A stretch of DNA of 64,000 bases. Source: CALITV01 sp964415795. GTDB taxonomy: Bacteria; UBP6; UBA1177; JAKLFG01. Of this stretch, positions 8,276-21,500 are shown one piece after another (the stretch's first letter is position 1; each line of letters opens with the position of its first letter). The stretch covers positions 62,001-126,000 of the forward strand of contig CAYQBN010000005.1 in the NCBI GenBank assembly GCA_964415795.1, given 5' to 3'. The position numbers and the translations under genes are program-made. A model generated the notes under the pieces. That model searched no databases. It had not been told where the DNA came from and was given only the letters and a program-made list of their open reading frames with translations.

Positions 8276-8691
8276 TTTATCTCATCTCCCCGTACGATTA
8301 TCTTCGTTTTCACCGGCAACTTGTAAGCGGCAAGCCGGAGCGCTTCCCGCGCCGAGACATCATCGAGGTCTCCAACCTCGAACAAAACACGGCCCGGTTT
8401 AACAACACAAACCCACTCCTCAGGATTTCCCTTCCCTTTCCCCATACGAGTTTCAAGCGGTTTCTTGGTGATCGGCTTGTCAGGGAAAATTCGTATCCAC
8501 AAACGACCCCCTTTGCGCGCAAACCGCATGATGGCAACACGAGCTGCCTCTATCTGACGGCTAGTCACCCATCCACTCTCGAGCGCCTTGAGACCATACT
8601 CTCCAAAGTCTATACGATTGCAGGAAGTGGAAACCCCGGCCATACGGCCTTTTTGCATCTTTCTGAACTTCACCTTGTTGGGCATCAACAT
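8272..8691 (-). CDS. rplP: 50S ribosomal protein L16
   Basis: The 139-residue protein begins MLMPNKVKFRKMQKGRM and has RIDFGEYGLKALESGWVTSRQIEAAR and the MGKGKGNPEEWVCVVKPGRVLFE motif. L16 helps accommodate tRNA near the peptidyl-transferase centre. It overlaps rpmC by 4 nt. Confidence 0.98.
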   Translation of the reverse strand: MLMPNKVKFRKMQKGRMAGVSTSCNRIDFGEYGLKALESGWVTSRQIEAARVAIMRFARKGGRLWIRIFPDKPITKKPLETRMGKGKGNPEEWVCVVKPGRVLFEVGDLDDVSAREALRLAAYKLPVKTKIIVRGDEIK

Positions 8692-8714
8692 GATAGACCC
8701 CTATCGCAATGTCG

Positions 8715-9383
8715 CTAACCTTTTTTTACGCTTCTTCTTTTGATCTCGGTCTGCTTGGAGACTTCGCCGTGGTATATCCACACCTTCACCCCAATGGTCC
8801 CATAGGTAGTGCGCGCGATCGTGTAACCATAATCAATATTGGCGCGAAGAGTGTGTAATGGCGTTCTCCCCTCATGATAATGCTCGGTGCGCGCTATTTC
8901 GTTGCCACCAAGACGTCCGGCAACTTGCACCTTTATTCCCTCGACGCCGCTCTTTATCGCATTGCCCATCGCCCGCTTCATGGCACGGCGGAAATGTGCC
9001 CGTTTCTCAATTTGTTCAGCAATGCTCTCCGAGACAAGCTGAGCGTTGGTTTCCGGCTTTTTGACTTCTTCAGGTTGCACAAATATTTCCTGCGCTCCCT
9101 TGGCAATCTTGGCGACGATCTGCTTTATTTTCTCGATCCCAGCACCCTGCTTTCCAACGACGAGTCCCGGCTTAGCCGCATACAGAGCAACCTTAATTTT
9201 ATTGCCGGAGCGTTCTATGCGGAGATCCGCTATGCCAGCCGCATAAAACTCTTTTTTTATCTTCTCGCGGATAGCAAGATCTTCATGGAGCCATGCGGCA
9301 TAATTCCGGTGGGAGTACCATGCGGAGCTCCAGCTCTTTACTACACCAACTCTGAAACCAACGGGGTTAACTTTGTGACCCAA
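8715..9383 (-). CDS. rpsC: 30S ribosomal protein S3, TTG start
   Basis: A 222-residue S3 with the N-terminal signature GHKVNPVGFRVG, a KH domain around residues 60-100 (VGKQGAGIEKIKQIVAKI) and the C-terminal GRLGGNEIARTEHYHEGRTPLHTLRANIDYG. The initiator is TTG at 9383, supported by a GGAGGAGGTG ribosome binding site and by the conserved second residue onward. S3 forms the mRNA entry site helicase with S4 and S5. Confidence 0.97.
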   Translation of the reverse strand: MGHKVNPVGFRVGVVKSWSSAWYSHRNYAAWLHEDLAIREKIKKEFYAAGIADLRIERSGNKIKVALYAAKPGLVVGKQGAGIEKIKQIVAKIAKGAQEIFVQPEEVKKPETNAQLVSESIAEQIEKRAHFRRAMKRAMGNAIKSGVEGIKVQVAGRLGGNEIARTEHYHEGRTPLHTLRANIDYGYTIARTTYGTIGVKVWIYHGEVSKQTEIKRRSVKKG

Positions 9384-9407
9384 GCGACACCTCCTCCGCT
9401 CTTATCC

Positions 9408-9767
9408 TCAATCTACTACTTGTTCCTTCTGTTCTACCAGATCTATCGTAACATGGCTTGTCCGTTTCACGATACGGTTCGCGCGGCCATGTGATTTGGT
9501 AATAAACCTCTTCCACATCGGTCCTTCGTCTACGACGATACTCGCAATCACCAGTTTATCGGGGTCAAGATTAAAATTGTTCTCGGCATTCGCTATCGCC
9601 GAATCAAGCAGTTTTTTGAGAGCAGGCGCAGCACGACGGTTGGTAAAATCAAGAATGTCGCGTGCTGCTCCGACCTGTTTTCCCTTAATAATATCAGCCA
9701 CCTCACGCACCCGACGAGGACTCATCCTATAATACTTGAGGACGGCACGCACTCGTTTCGTTTCCAT
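9408..9767 (-). CDS. rplV: 50S ribosomal protein L22
   Basis: The 119-residue product shows the L22 pattern YYRMSPRRVREVADIIKGKQV, ANAENNFNLDPDKLVI and the C-terminal RAxRIVKRTSHVTI. Its beta-hairpin lines the exit tunnel, where macrolide resistance mutations arise in other bacteria. The 64-nt gap upstream to rpsS is longer than its neighbours' gaps. Confidence 0.97.
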   Translation of the reverse strand: METKRVRAVLKYYRMSPRRVREVADIIKGKQVGAARDILDFTNRRAAPALKKLLDSAIANAENNFNLDPDKLVIASIVVDEGPMWKRFITKSHGRANRIVKRTSHVTIDLVEQKEQVVD

Positions 9768-9831
9768 CGTCTCTCTCCACCTAGAAAGAATAAAGCGGGG
9801 ATAGTGTATTCATCATCTTCTTCTTTGCAAC

Positions 9832-10098
9832 TTATTTTTTCTCACCGGCATGTCCTTTGAAGACACGGGTTGGGGCAAATTCCCCAAGTTTAAATCCCAC
9901 CATCTCCTCGGTAATGAACACCGGTACGAACTTGTGACCGTTATGTACAGCAAAGGTAAGTCCGACCATCTCCGGGATGATAGTGGAACGGCGAGACCAT
10001 GTTTTTATCGGCTTACGATCGCCAGATTCCACAGCCTTGTTCACCTTCTTCCAGAGGTGCTCGTCCACAAACGGTCCCTTTTTGACTGAGCGCGGCAT
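9832..10098 (-). CDS. rpsS: 30S ribosomal protein S19
   Basis: The 88-residue protein starts MPRSVKKGPFVDEHLWKKV and contains TWSRRSTIIPEMVGLTFAVHNGHKFVPVFITEEMVGFKLGEFAPTR, the S19 signature. It is a head protein that pairs with S13. It lies between rplV and rplB as usual. Confidence 0.98.
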   Translation of the reverse strand: MPRSVKKGPFVDEHLWKKVNKAVESGDRKPIKTWSRRSTIIPEMVGLTFAVHNGHKFVPVFITEEMVGFKLGEFAPTRVFKGHAGEKK

Positions 10099-10136
10099 AC
10101 TTCCTCCGTCTTCTAATCAGTTTCTCATTGTTCTTT

Positions 10137-10964
10137 TTACTTTCCACGTCTCCGGACCCTGAAACGATCGGTCCGCTTGTTATTTCGGGTCTTATACCCT
10201 TTCGTCGGCAAACCCCATGGAGAAACCGGATGACGACCGCCAGAAGTCTTTCCTTCGCCACCTCCATGCGGATGATCTATGGGGTTCATGGCCACGCCGC
10301 GTACTTTGGGTCGACGACCAAGCCACCGTGACTTACCCGCTTTGCCTATTCTTACATTAGAGAAATCGGCATTACCGACCTGTCCCACTGTGGCACGACA
10401 ATCGAGATGAATAAGACGAATTTCCCCCGACGGCATACGAACCGTTGCATAATCGTTCTCTTTACCCAGCAACTGCACGCCAGCTGCCGCTGCTCGGGCG
10501 AGTTGACCACCTTTACCGGGTTTTAGTTCCACATTATGAATGAAAGTACCCACGGGGATGAAGCGGAGAGGCATCGCATTTCCAGGACGAGCATCCGCTT
10601 CCGCGGCCGAAGAAATGACAGTATCGCCAATCTTCAGCTTATCTGGAGCAATCATATAGCGCTTCTCCCCATCAGCGTAGTGTACGAGCGCAATCCTAGC
10701 GTTGCGGTTGGGGTCGTATTCTATGGCAGCCACTTTACCGGGAACCTCCAGTTTGTCGCGCCTAAAATCTATGACACGATACTTCTGTTTATGGCCACCA
10801 CCACGGCGACGAGAGGTAATTCTTCCGTTAGCGTTGCGTCCCCCCGTTTTTTTGAGCGGACGCAAAAGCCGTTTCTCGGGTTTCTTGGCACTGATCTCGG
10901 TACTGTCGAGAACCGACATGTTCCGACGACCAGCCGAAGTTGGATTATACGTTTTAATGCCCAT
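10137..10964 (-). CDS. rplB: 50S ribosomal protein L2
   Basis: L2 is needed for subunit association and peptidyl transfer. The start is the ATG at 10964 behind GAAGGGGGAA, giving MGIKTYNPTSAGRRNMSVLD and a 275-residue protein of usual length. The conserved C-terminal GVAMNPIDHPHGGGEGKT loop, including the functionally important histidine, is intact. A start 42 nt upstream would overlap the rplW end and adds unconserved residues. Confidence 0.97.
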   Translation of the reverse strand: MGIKTYNPTSAGRRNMSVLDSTEISAKKPEKRLLRPLKKTGGRNANGRITSRRRGGGHKQKYRVIDFRRDKLEVPGKVAAIEYDPNRNARIALVHYADGEKRYMIAPDKLKIGDTVISSAAEADARPGNAMPLRFIPVGTFIHNVELKPGKGGQLARAAAAGVQLLGKENDYATVRMPSGEIRLIHLDCRATVGQVGNADFSNVRIGKAGKSRWLGRRPKVRGVAMNPIDHPHGGGEGKTSGGRHPVSPWGLPTKGYKTRNNKRTDRFRVRRRGK

Positions 10965-10992
10965 GGGTTCCCCCTTCTTCTTCCTCTTGTGG

Positions 10993-11292
10993 CTACACAC
11001 CTTCAATGAAACTGATACTCTGCCCTTTCTGAAGCGTTACATACGCTTTTTTGTAATTACGCCGCTTGCCAGTAACACGCTTGACCTGTTTTACCTTTCC
11101 ACGAACAATGACGGTGTTAACTTCGGTCACTTTCACATCAAAGAGATTTTCCACCGCCTCCTTTATCTCCTCTTTTTTGGCATTCATTGCCACCTCAAAG
11201 AGATATTTCTTCTCTTCCCCTCGGGAAAGTCTTGTGGATTTTTCGGTGATAATGGGGCGCTTGATAACGCCAAAATAACCTATTTTTTTCAT
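10993..11292 (-). CDS. rplW: 50S ribosomal protein L23
   Basis: The 99-residue product has the L23 pattern IKRPIITEKS, FEVAMNAKKEEIKEAVENLFDVKVTEVNT and RRNYKKAYVTL. L23 surrounds the tunnel exit and is the docking site for trigger factor and SRP. Its start overlaps the rplD stop by 4 nt. Confidence 0.97.
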   Translation of the reverse strand: MKKIGYFGVIKRPIITEKSTRLSRGEEKKYLFEVAMNAKKEEIKEAVENLFDVKVTEVNTVIVRGKVKQVKRVTGKRRNYKKAYVTLQKGQSISFIEGV

Positions 11293-11921
11293 GATGCGTA
11301 CTCCTCGTTAAAATAGGTGGCGGCTTCCTCGGTCATAATGACCGTTCGATATGCCATGATATCGAAGAGATTTACCTGCGTATAGTGCAAAACGAGATAT
11401 TCCGGAATGTTGCGGACGCTCATCGAGAAATTGTCCTCGCCATCTCCGGTGAGGATAAGCGCTTCCGGGATGTTCCATGTCTTTTTAAGCAGAGAAAGCG
11501 CCGCCTTGGTCTGTATCTTATCGAACTTGAACTCCTTCACAACGAACAAATTGCCGCTCTGCAAGCGTTCCGAGAGAACCGCCTTGAGTGCAAGACGACG
11601 CTTCTTTGCCGGAACTGTATAAGAATAATCCCGAGGTTGAGGACCAAGAATAACATAACCGCCGCGTAAGATACCGGCACGCGTCGTTCCCCGACGGGCA
11701 CGCCCCGTCCCCTTTTGACGAAACGGCTTTGAGTTTCCGCCCGATATGGTGGAAACGGTTTTGGTCGCGTGCGTTCCCGCACGCCATCCGGCGGTTTGCA
11801 TGCGGATGACCTCATAGACCGGCACCTTTTTCTCTTGCCATGCAACAGAAAACACCTTCTCGTTCAAATCAAAAGTGCCAATCTTCTTTTTGTCGCGGTC
11901 GAACATATCTATCATCGGCAT
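11289..11921 (-). CDS. rplD: 50S ribosomal protein L4
   Basis: A 210-residue L4 that begins at ATG 11921 behind AGGGAGAATAAC. The tunnel-constriction loop region (KPFRQKGTGRARRGTTRAGILRGGYVILGP) is clear, followed by the C-terminal Rossmann-like domain. In enterobacteria L4 also represses the S10 operon, but here rpsJ directly follows tuf and no S10 leader is visible. A GTG/ATG further upstream would overlap rplC more deeply and is less likely. Confidence 0.96.
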   Translation of the reverse strand: MPMIDMFDRDKKKIGTFDLNEKVFSVAWQEKKVPVYEVIRMQTAGWRAGTHATKTVSTISGGNSKPFRQKGTGRARRGTTRAGILRGGYVILGPQPRDYSYTVPAKKRRLALKAVLSERLQSGNLFVVKEFKFDKIQTKAALSLLKKTWNIPEALILTGDGEDNFSMSVRNIPEYLVLHYTQVNLFDIMAYRTVIMTEEAATYFNEEYAS

Positions 11922-11944
11922 GTTATTCTCCCTTACTTTACCGC

Positions 11945-12571
11945 TCACTTACTAACCTTGATATACACCACGCCACCGTTGGCCCCCGGAACCGCTCCTT
12001 TGATGAGAAGAAGGTTCTTTTCAGGGTATACCTTGACCACCTCAAGGTTTTTGACCGTTACCTGTTCGTTTCCATAACGGCCAGCCATCCGTTTGCCTTT
12101 CCAAATTTTACCGGGATGCACATTCTGTCCGACCGATCCGGTCTTACGATGGAACTTTGATCCGTGAGCATCCCCGCCCCCGCTGAAATTCCAGCGCTTG
12201 ACAACACCGGTATAACCGCGACCCTTGGTGAAACCAGTCACCTTAACCTTTTGGCCCGCCTTGAAAAGGTCAGCCTTTACCTCGTCACCCAAGTTGAATT
12301 TCTCGAGTTCAGCGGGGGTAACACGAAACTCCTTGAGACGACGAAAAACTCCTTTCCCCGCCGCCTTAAAGTGACCTGCCTCAGGCTTACCTATCCGCTT
12401 TGTCTTTTTCTCAAAAGCAAGCTGAACCGCCGAGTAGCCATCTTTTTCCGGAACCTTCTTCTGAACGATGAAGCAGGGGCCGGCTTCTATGACGGTGACG
12501 GGGACACAGACGCCATCTTCATTGAAGTACTGTGTCATCCCAATCTTCTTTCCTATCAGTCCTGCGCTCAT
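11945..12571 (-). CDS. rplC: 50S ribosomal protein L3
   Basis: The 208-residue protein starts MSAGLIGKKIGMTQYFNEDG and carries the central extension VTGFTKGRGYTGVVKRWNFSGGGDAHGSKFHRKTGSVG that reaches the peptidyl-transferase centre. The glutamine-methylation region typical of L3 is in this loop. It follows rpsJ in the standard S10 order. Confidence 0.98.
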   Translation of the reverse strand: MSAGLIGKKIGMTQYFNEDGVCVPVTVIEAGPCFIVQKKVPEKDGYSAVQLAFEKKTKRIGKPEAGHFKAAGKGVFRRLKEFRVTPAELEKFNLGDEVKADLFKAGQKVKVTGFTKGRGYTGVVKRWNFSGGGDAHGSKFHRKTGSVGQNVHPGKIWKGKRMAGRYGNEQVTVKNLEVVKVYPEKNLLLIKGAVPGANGGVVYIKVSK

Positions 12572-12615
12572 GGTTTCCCTCTCCGTTCAAACATTCTTGC
12601 CTCGATTCCGCTTAG

Positions 12616-12924
12616 TTAGTCTTGCTTGATCTCAATCTCTACTCCGGCGGAAAGGTCGGTTTTCATAAGTTCATCCATCGTCTGAGGAGTCGGATTAAGG
12701 ATGTCGAGTATCCTTCGGTGAACACGCATTTCGAATTGCTCACGCGACTTTTTATCAACGTGCGGCGAACGGAGGACACAATACCGGTGAATCTTGGTGG
12801 GCAGAGGGATCGGCCCTGCGATACGAGCACCTGTCCGTGTGACAGTATCAATGATCTCGCCTACCGAACCATCAAGCAGTTTGTGATCGAACGCCTTGAG
12901 TTTGATTCTAATCTTGTCGCTCAC
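12616..12924 (-). CDS. rpsJ: 30S ribosomal protein S10, GTG start
   Basis: The 102-residue protein starts at GTG 12924 (VSDKIRIKLKAFDHKLLDG), preceded by GAGGTGGC. S10 sits in the 30S head and, as NusE, joins NusB in transcription antitermination. Conserved segments are GPIPLPTKIHRYCVLRSPHVDKKSREQFEMR and the LSAGVEIEIKQD end. An upstream in-frame extension would run into the tuf gene and is not real. The gene is cotranscribed with tuf copy 1 at a 22-nt gap. Confidence 0.97.
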   Translation of the reverse strand: MSDKIRIKLKAFDHKLLDGSVGEIIDTVTRTGARIAGPIPLPTKIHRYCVLRSPHVDKKSREQFEMRVHRRILDILNPTPQTMDELMKTDLSAGVEIEIKQD

Positions 12925-12946
12925 GACGCCACCTCGTATTTGCTGT

Positions 12947-14140
12947 TTACTCGACAATCTTCGTAACGACGCCCGAGGCCACCGTGCGACCACCCTCGCG
13001 GATCGCGAAGCGGAGACCTTCCTCCATCGCAATCGGCGAGATCAGCTCTACCGTGATCCGCACATTGTCTCCGGGCATGACCATCTTAACCCCTTCAGGC
13101 AACCGCAACGCCCCCGTTACATCCGTCGTGCGGAAATAGAACTGCGGCCGATACCCGTCAAAGAACGGCGTATGCCGACCACCCTCTTCCTTCGACAACA
13201 CATAAACTTCCGCCTCGAACTTCGTGTGCGGCGTTATCGTCCCCGGCGCCGCCAATACCTGTCCTCGTTCTACCTCCTCCTTCTTGATGCCTCTCAGCAA
13301 GCACCCCACATTGTCTCCGGCACGCCCTTCGTCCAGCAGTTTCCGGAACATCTCCACTCCGGTCACCACCGTCTCCTGCGTCGGACGCAACCCCACTATC
13401 TCCACTTTGTCAGATACCTTCACTATCCCTCGCTCGATACGCCCCGTCACCACCGTCCCGCGCCCGGAAATCGAGAACACATCCTCGATCGGCATCAGGA
13501 ACGGTTTGTCTACCACTCGCACCGGTTCCGGTATGTACGTGTCTATCGCATTCATCAGCTCATGTATGCACTTCGCGTCCTCGCTGTTCGGATCGTCCGT
13601 GTTCAGCGCCTTCAGCGCGCTGCCGCGAATGATCGGTACTTCGTTCCCCGGAAACTTGTAGCTCGTCAAAAGTTCCCGTAACTCCATCTCCACCAGATCC
13701 AACAGCTCCGGATCGTCCACCGCATCCACTTTGTTCAGGAACACCACGATATACGGCACACCGACCTGCCGCGCCAACAATACGTGCTCTCGTGTCTGCG
13801 GCATCGGCCCATCCGTCGCTGCTACCACCAAAATCGCACCATCCATCTGCGCCGCACCTGTGATCATGTTCTTGATGTAGTCCGCGTGCCCCGGACAGTC
13901 CACGTGCGCGTAGTGCCGCTTGTCCGTCTCGTACTCCACATGCGCCGTCGCTATCGTGATCCCGCGTTCCCGTTCCTCCGGCGCCTTGTCTATCTGATCA
14001 AACGGTACAAACTTCGCCTTCCCCTTCGCCGCCAATACCTTAGTGATCGCCGCTGTCAGCGTCGTCTTACCGTGGTCTATGTGACCTATCGTCCCCACGT
14101 TCACATGCGGCTTCGTCCGCTGAAATTTCTCCTTCGCCAT
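12947..14140 (-). CDS. tuf: Elongation factor Tu, copy 1 (str operon)
   Basis: A 397-residue GTPase that delivers aminoacyl-tRNA to the ribosome. The G motifs are present: GHIDHGKTTL (G1), the RERGITI effector region (G2), DCPGHADY (G3), NKVD (G4) and SAL (G5); domains 2 and 3 follow. It is last of the rpsL-rpsG-fusA-tuf set and runs into rpsJ. By eye its DNA is identical to the second copy at 29244-30437, with the identity covering 12947-14161, including the ribosome binding site. Confidence 0.98.
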   Translation of the reverse strand: MAKEKFQRTKPHVNVGTIGHIDHGKTTLTAAITKVLAAKGKAKFVPFDQIDKAPEERERGITIATAHVEYETDKRHYAHVDCPGHADYIKNMITGAAQMDGAILVVAATDGPMPQTREHVLLARQVGVPYIVVFLNKVDAVDDPELLDLVEMELRELLTSYKFPGNEVPIIRGSALKALNTDDPNSEDAKCIHELMNAIDTYIPEPVRVVDKPFLMPIEDVFSISGRGTVVTGRIERGIVKVSDKVEIVGLRPTQETVVTGVEMFRKLLDEGRAGDNVGCLLRGIKKEEVERGQVLAAPGTITPHTKFEAEVYVLSKEEGGRHTPFFDGYRPQFYFRTTDVTGALRLPEGVKMVMPGDNVRITVELISPIAMEEGLRFAIREGGRTVASGVVTKIVE

Positions 14141-14159
14141 CTCCGCCTCCTTCTGTCGG

Positions 14160-16244
14160 TTAGTAATAAGCGAACAATCGTGATCTGATATGCTCAGGCA
14201 GTTCTCGATAACACGCGAACTGCATGGTAAATGTGCCGCGTCCCTGCGATCGTGAACGAAGATCGGTCGAATAACCGAACATCTCCGAGAGCGGCACTTG
14301 GGCTCGAACGATCTTTACCCGCGTACCACGCCCTTCCTCCATACCAACCACCTCTCCTCGGCGACTACGAAGATCACCGAGCACATCACCGAGATACTCT
14401 TCCGGTACTGTGATCTCAACATTCATAATCGGTTCAAGGATACGGGGCTCGGTCCGCTCAAATGCCTCACGAAAACATGCCGAGGCGGCTATACGGAACG
14501 CGATGTCAGAAGAGTCTACCTCATGCGAAGAGCCATCAACGAGAACCACTTTGGTATCAACGACAGGTAGGCCATACTTGCCGCTGGTTGCTGCCGCTTC
14601 AACGCCCTTTTTGACCGAGGAAATGAACTCGGAAGGGATCACGCCGCCCTTTATCTTATCCTCAAACACTATGCCGCTTCCTGATTCGAGCGGGGCTATC
14701 TCAAAAACCACATGAGCATATTGTCCCTTGCCGCCGGTCTGCTTAACATGACGATACTCATGACGAACTGGTTTGGTCGGCGTTTCACGATAGCTCACCT
14801 GAGGTTTGCCGACCTTAGCATCAACCTTGAATTCCCGGCGCAAACGCTCGACAAGAACTTCGAGATGAAGTTCTCCCATGCCTGAGATTATCGTTTGCCC
14901 GGTCTCTTCATCAACGCGGATTTTGAATGTCGGGTCTTCTTTCGAAAGCTTCTGCAGAGAGAAACCTAACCGTTCTTCATCAGCCTTGGTTCGCGGCTCT
15001 ATTGAGACCGAGATGACCGGTTCAGGGAACTGCATTGGCTCAAATACTATCGGGGACGACTTTTCACACAGGGTCGCTCCCGTAGAAGCGCTCTTCAGTC
15101 CAACTATCGCACCGATGTTACCGGCGCGTATGACATCAATATCCTCACGCTTGTTAGCATGCATACGAAGAAGACGCCCTATCCGCTCTTGTTGATCGGC
15201 GGTTGCATTGTAGATAGTTTGCCCTGTTTCTATTTGCCCCGAATATACCCGAACATAGTTCAGATCACCCACATAGGGGTCGTTCATTATTTTAAAAATA
15301 AGGGCACTTGTCTCCTTGTCCTGCGCACGGCGTTCTACCGGCTTTCCGGTCTTGGGGTTGACCCCCACCGCCGGCGGAAGATCGTCCGGAGCAGGAAGAT
15401 ATTCGATAATGGCATCCAACAGCGGCTGGATTCCCTTGTTCTTAAATGCCGCACCGCAGAGTACCGGGAAAACAGCCGACTTGATCGTTCCTTTCCGCAA
15501 CGCAGTCTTTATCAGCGCCGGGTCCGGATCCTGGCCTTCAAGATAAGCTTTGAGAAGATCCTCATCAAACTCACTTACCGCTTCAACGAGTTTCTCGCGA
15601 GTTTGTTCCATTGACTCTCGCAATGGCGCGGGAATCTCTTTCTCTATACGATATTTCGCCCCCAAGATATCGCTGTCGTAATAATAAGCGGTACGCTCTA
15701 TAACATCCACTACTCCGATAAAGCCATCTGCCGCACCGATAGGCACCTGTACAGCTACCGCGTTTGCACCAAGACGATCACGAATCATGGTAACGACGGC
15801 ATCGAAATCTGCGCCGATACGATCCATCTTGTTCACGAACACTATTCGAGGAACATGATAGCGGTCGGCCTGACGCCACACCGTTTCGCTTTGAGGCTGA
15901 ACCCCTGCCACCGCACAAAAGACGATGACCGCACCGTCAAGAACGCGGAGGGATCGCTCCACCTCGACCGTAAAATCGACATGGCCTGGCGTATCAATGA
16001 TATTGATGCGCTTCCCCCGCCAAGAACAGGTGGTAGCGGCGCTCGTAATCGTGATACCGCGTTCCTGTTCCTGGTCCATCCAGTCCATCACCGCAGTGCC
16101 CTCGTGTACCTCGCCCATTTTATAGGAAACGCCTGTGTAAAACAGTATGCGTTCGGTCGTGGTAGTCTTCCCCGCATCGATGTGTGCTGCTATGCCGATG
16201 TTCCGAATGTCGGCGAACGGTATGTTCTTTTCCTTGACTACCAT
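14160..16244 (-). CDS. fusA: Elongation factor G
   Basis: A 694-residue translocase GTPase. Motifs seen are AHIDAGKTTTTERIL (G1, about residues 20-34), RGITITSAATT (G2), DTPGHVDF (G3) and NKMDR (G4), followed by domains II-V with the C-terminal YSTDLRSRSQGRGTFTMQFACY of EF-G. Its place between rpsG and tuf marks it as the main translational EF-G rather than a recycling paralogue. Confidence 0.98.
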   Translation of the reverse strand: MVVKEKNIPFADIRNIGIAAHIDAGKTTTTERILFYTGVSYKMGEVHEGTAVMDWMDQEQERGITITSAATTCSWRGKRINIIDTPGHVDFTVEVERSLRVLDGAVIVFCAVAGVQPQSETVWRQADRYHVPRIVFVNKMDRIGADFDAVVTMIRDRLGANAVAVQVPIGAADGFIGVVDVIERTAYYYDSDILGAKYRIEKEIPAPLRESMEQTREKLVEAVSEFDEDLLKAYLEGQDPDPALIKTALRKGTIKSAVFPVLCGAAFKNKGIQPLLDAIIEYLPAPDDLPPAVGVNPKTGKPVERRAQDKETSALIFKIMNDPYVGDLNYVRVYSGQIETGQTIYNATADQQERIGRLLRMHANKREDIDVIRAGNIGAIVGLKSASTGATLCEKSSPIVFEPMQFPEPVISVSIEPRTKADEERLGFSLQKLSKEDPTFKIRVDEETGQTIISGMGELHLEVLVERLRREFKVDAKVGKPQVSYRETPTKPVRHEYRHVKQTGGKGQYAHVVFEIAPLESGSGIVFEDKIKGGVIPSEFISSVKKGVEAAATSGKYGLPVVDTKVVLVDGSSHEVDSSDIAFRIAASACFREAFERTEPRILEPIMNVEITVPEEYLGDVLGDLRSRRGEVVGMEEGRGTRVKIVRAQVPLSEMFGYSTDLRSRSQGRGTFTMQFACYRELPEHIRSRLFAYY

Positions 16245-16259
16245 CTCGACCTGATGTTT

Positions 16260-16730
16260 TTACCATTTGAAATGCGCGAACGCCTTGTTTGCCTCAGCCA
16301 TCTTGTGGGTTTCATCCATCTTTTTGAAGGCATTTCCGCGCTTGTTGTACGCATCATCAAGTTCCGCTGCAAGTCTCTCTGTCATACCTTTTTCGGAACG
16401 AGCACGGGCCGCGGAGATGATCCATTTCATGCCGATCGATTGGCTTTTCTCAAGCGTGACTTCCGTGGGGACTTGGTAGTTTGCCCCACCGATACGGGTC
16501 GACTTAACCATAACCTTGGGACGCACATTTTCGAGAGCACGACGGAACATCTCAACCGGCCCATCACTCTTGCCTTTCGCTGCCTTTTCTATCGCATCGT
16601 ACACGATTCGCTCGGCGACGGACTTCTTTCCTTCCCACATGACCTTGTTGATGAACTTCTGAATGAGCACTTCGCCATACTTCGGGTCAGGAAGAATCTC
16701 TCTCCGGGTCACGAATGCTTTTCTCGGCAT
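16260..16730 (-). CDS. rpsG: 30S ribosomal protein S7
   Basis: The 156-residue product has the S7 signature DPKYGEVLIQKFINKVMWEGKKSVAERIVYDA and ends in the typical HKMAEANKAFAHFKW. S7 nucleates 30S head assembly and is the str-operon repressor in enterobacteria. It follows rpsL by 12 nt and precedes fusA by 15 nt. Confidence 0.98.
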   Translation of the reverse strand: MPRKAFVTRREILPDPKYGEVLIQKFINKVMWEGKKSVAERIVYDAIEKAAKGKSDGPVEMFRRALENVRPKVMVKSTRIGGANYQVPTEVTLEKSQSIGMKWIISAARARSEKGMTERLAAELDDAYNKRGNAFKKMDETHKMAEANKAFAHFKW

Positions 16731-16742
16731 ATCGTCCTCCTT

Positions 16743-17114
16743 CTATTTGGGCCGCTTGGCACCGTACTTGGAACGCCCCTGACGCCGTCCATCAACTCCA
16801 GCGGTGTCGTGGACCCCGCGGATGATGTGGTACCGGACTCCCGGCAGGTCCTTGACACGACCTCCCCTCACGAGAACAACGCTGTGCTCCTGAAGATTGT
16901 GCCCTTCTCCCGGGATGTAGCAGGTTACCTCGAATCCGCTCGTCAAGCGGACGCGCGCCACTTTCCGCAATGCCGAATTGGGCTTTTTGGGCGTCGTCGT
17001 ATAGACGCGGACACACACTCCTTTACGCTGCGGACAAGATGCCAGCGCAGGTGATTTGCTCTTGTAACGCGCTGCCTCTCTCCCTTTTCTGACCAACTGA
17101 TTGATCGTCGGCAT
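16743..17114 (-). CDS. rpsL: 30S ribosomal protein S12
   Basis: A 123-residue decoding-centre protein beginning MPTINQLVRKGR. The loops around TTPKKPNSALRKVARVRLTSG and GGRVKDLPGVRYH retain the lysines whose replacement gives streptomycin resistance in other bacteria, so no such resistance allele is evident. It is the first gene after a strong promoter with a leader of about 50 nt. Confidence 0.98.
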   Translation of the reverse strand: MPTINQLVRKGREAARYKSKSPALASCPQRKGVCVRVYTTTPKKPNSALRKVARVRLTSGFEVTCYIPGEGHNLQEHSVVLVRGGRVKDLPGVRYHIIRGVHDTAGVDGRRQGRSKYGAKRPK

Positions 17115-17170
17115 TCTCGTTCTCCCCTGTTTCTCCTACTATCGATTGCATAAAACAAAAAACGGGGGCG

Positions 17171-17198
17171 ATTGTAGTGGGGGGTTTCCTACTGTCAA
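17171..17198 (-). promoter_or_regulatory. Sigma-70-type promoter of the rpsL-fusA-tuf-S10-spc operon
   Basis: On the minus strand a perfect -35 box TTGACA (17193-17198) and a -10 box TACAAT (17171-17176) are separated by 16 nt. The spacer contains a run of six C residues just before the -10. It lies about 57 nt upstream of rpsL and immediately downstream of the rpoC terminator, so the two large operons are separate transcription units. Confidence 0.8.
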
Positions 17199-17244
17199 AA
17201 ATTTTTCCTTGAAGCTATACAATCGCATGTAATCACAAAAGAAA

Positions 17245-17270
17245 AAGAGCGACGCGCTAACGTCGCTCTT
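17245..17270 (-). terminator. Intrinsic terminator of the rpoBC operon
   Basis: Perfect ten-base inverted repeat (AAGAGCGACG and its complement) around a six-base loop. On the minus strand it is followed by a TTTTCTTTT tract. It lies 31-56 nt after the rpoC stop and 47 nt ahead of the rpsL promoter. Confidence 0.88.
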
Positions 17271-17300
17271 GTCCCCAAAAACTCTTTTTTCCGCTTGATA

Positions 17301-21491
<4,191 letters not shown>

Positions 21492-21500
21492 GGCATCCTC

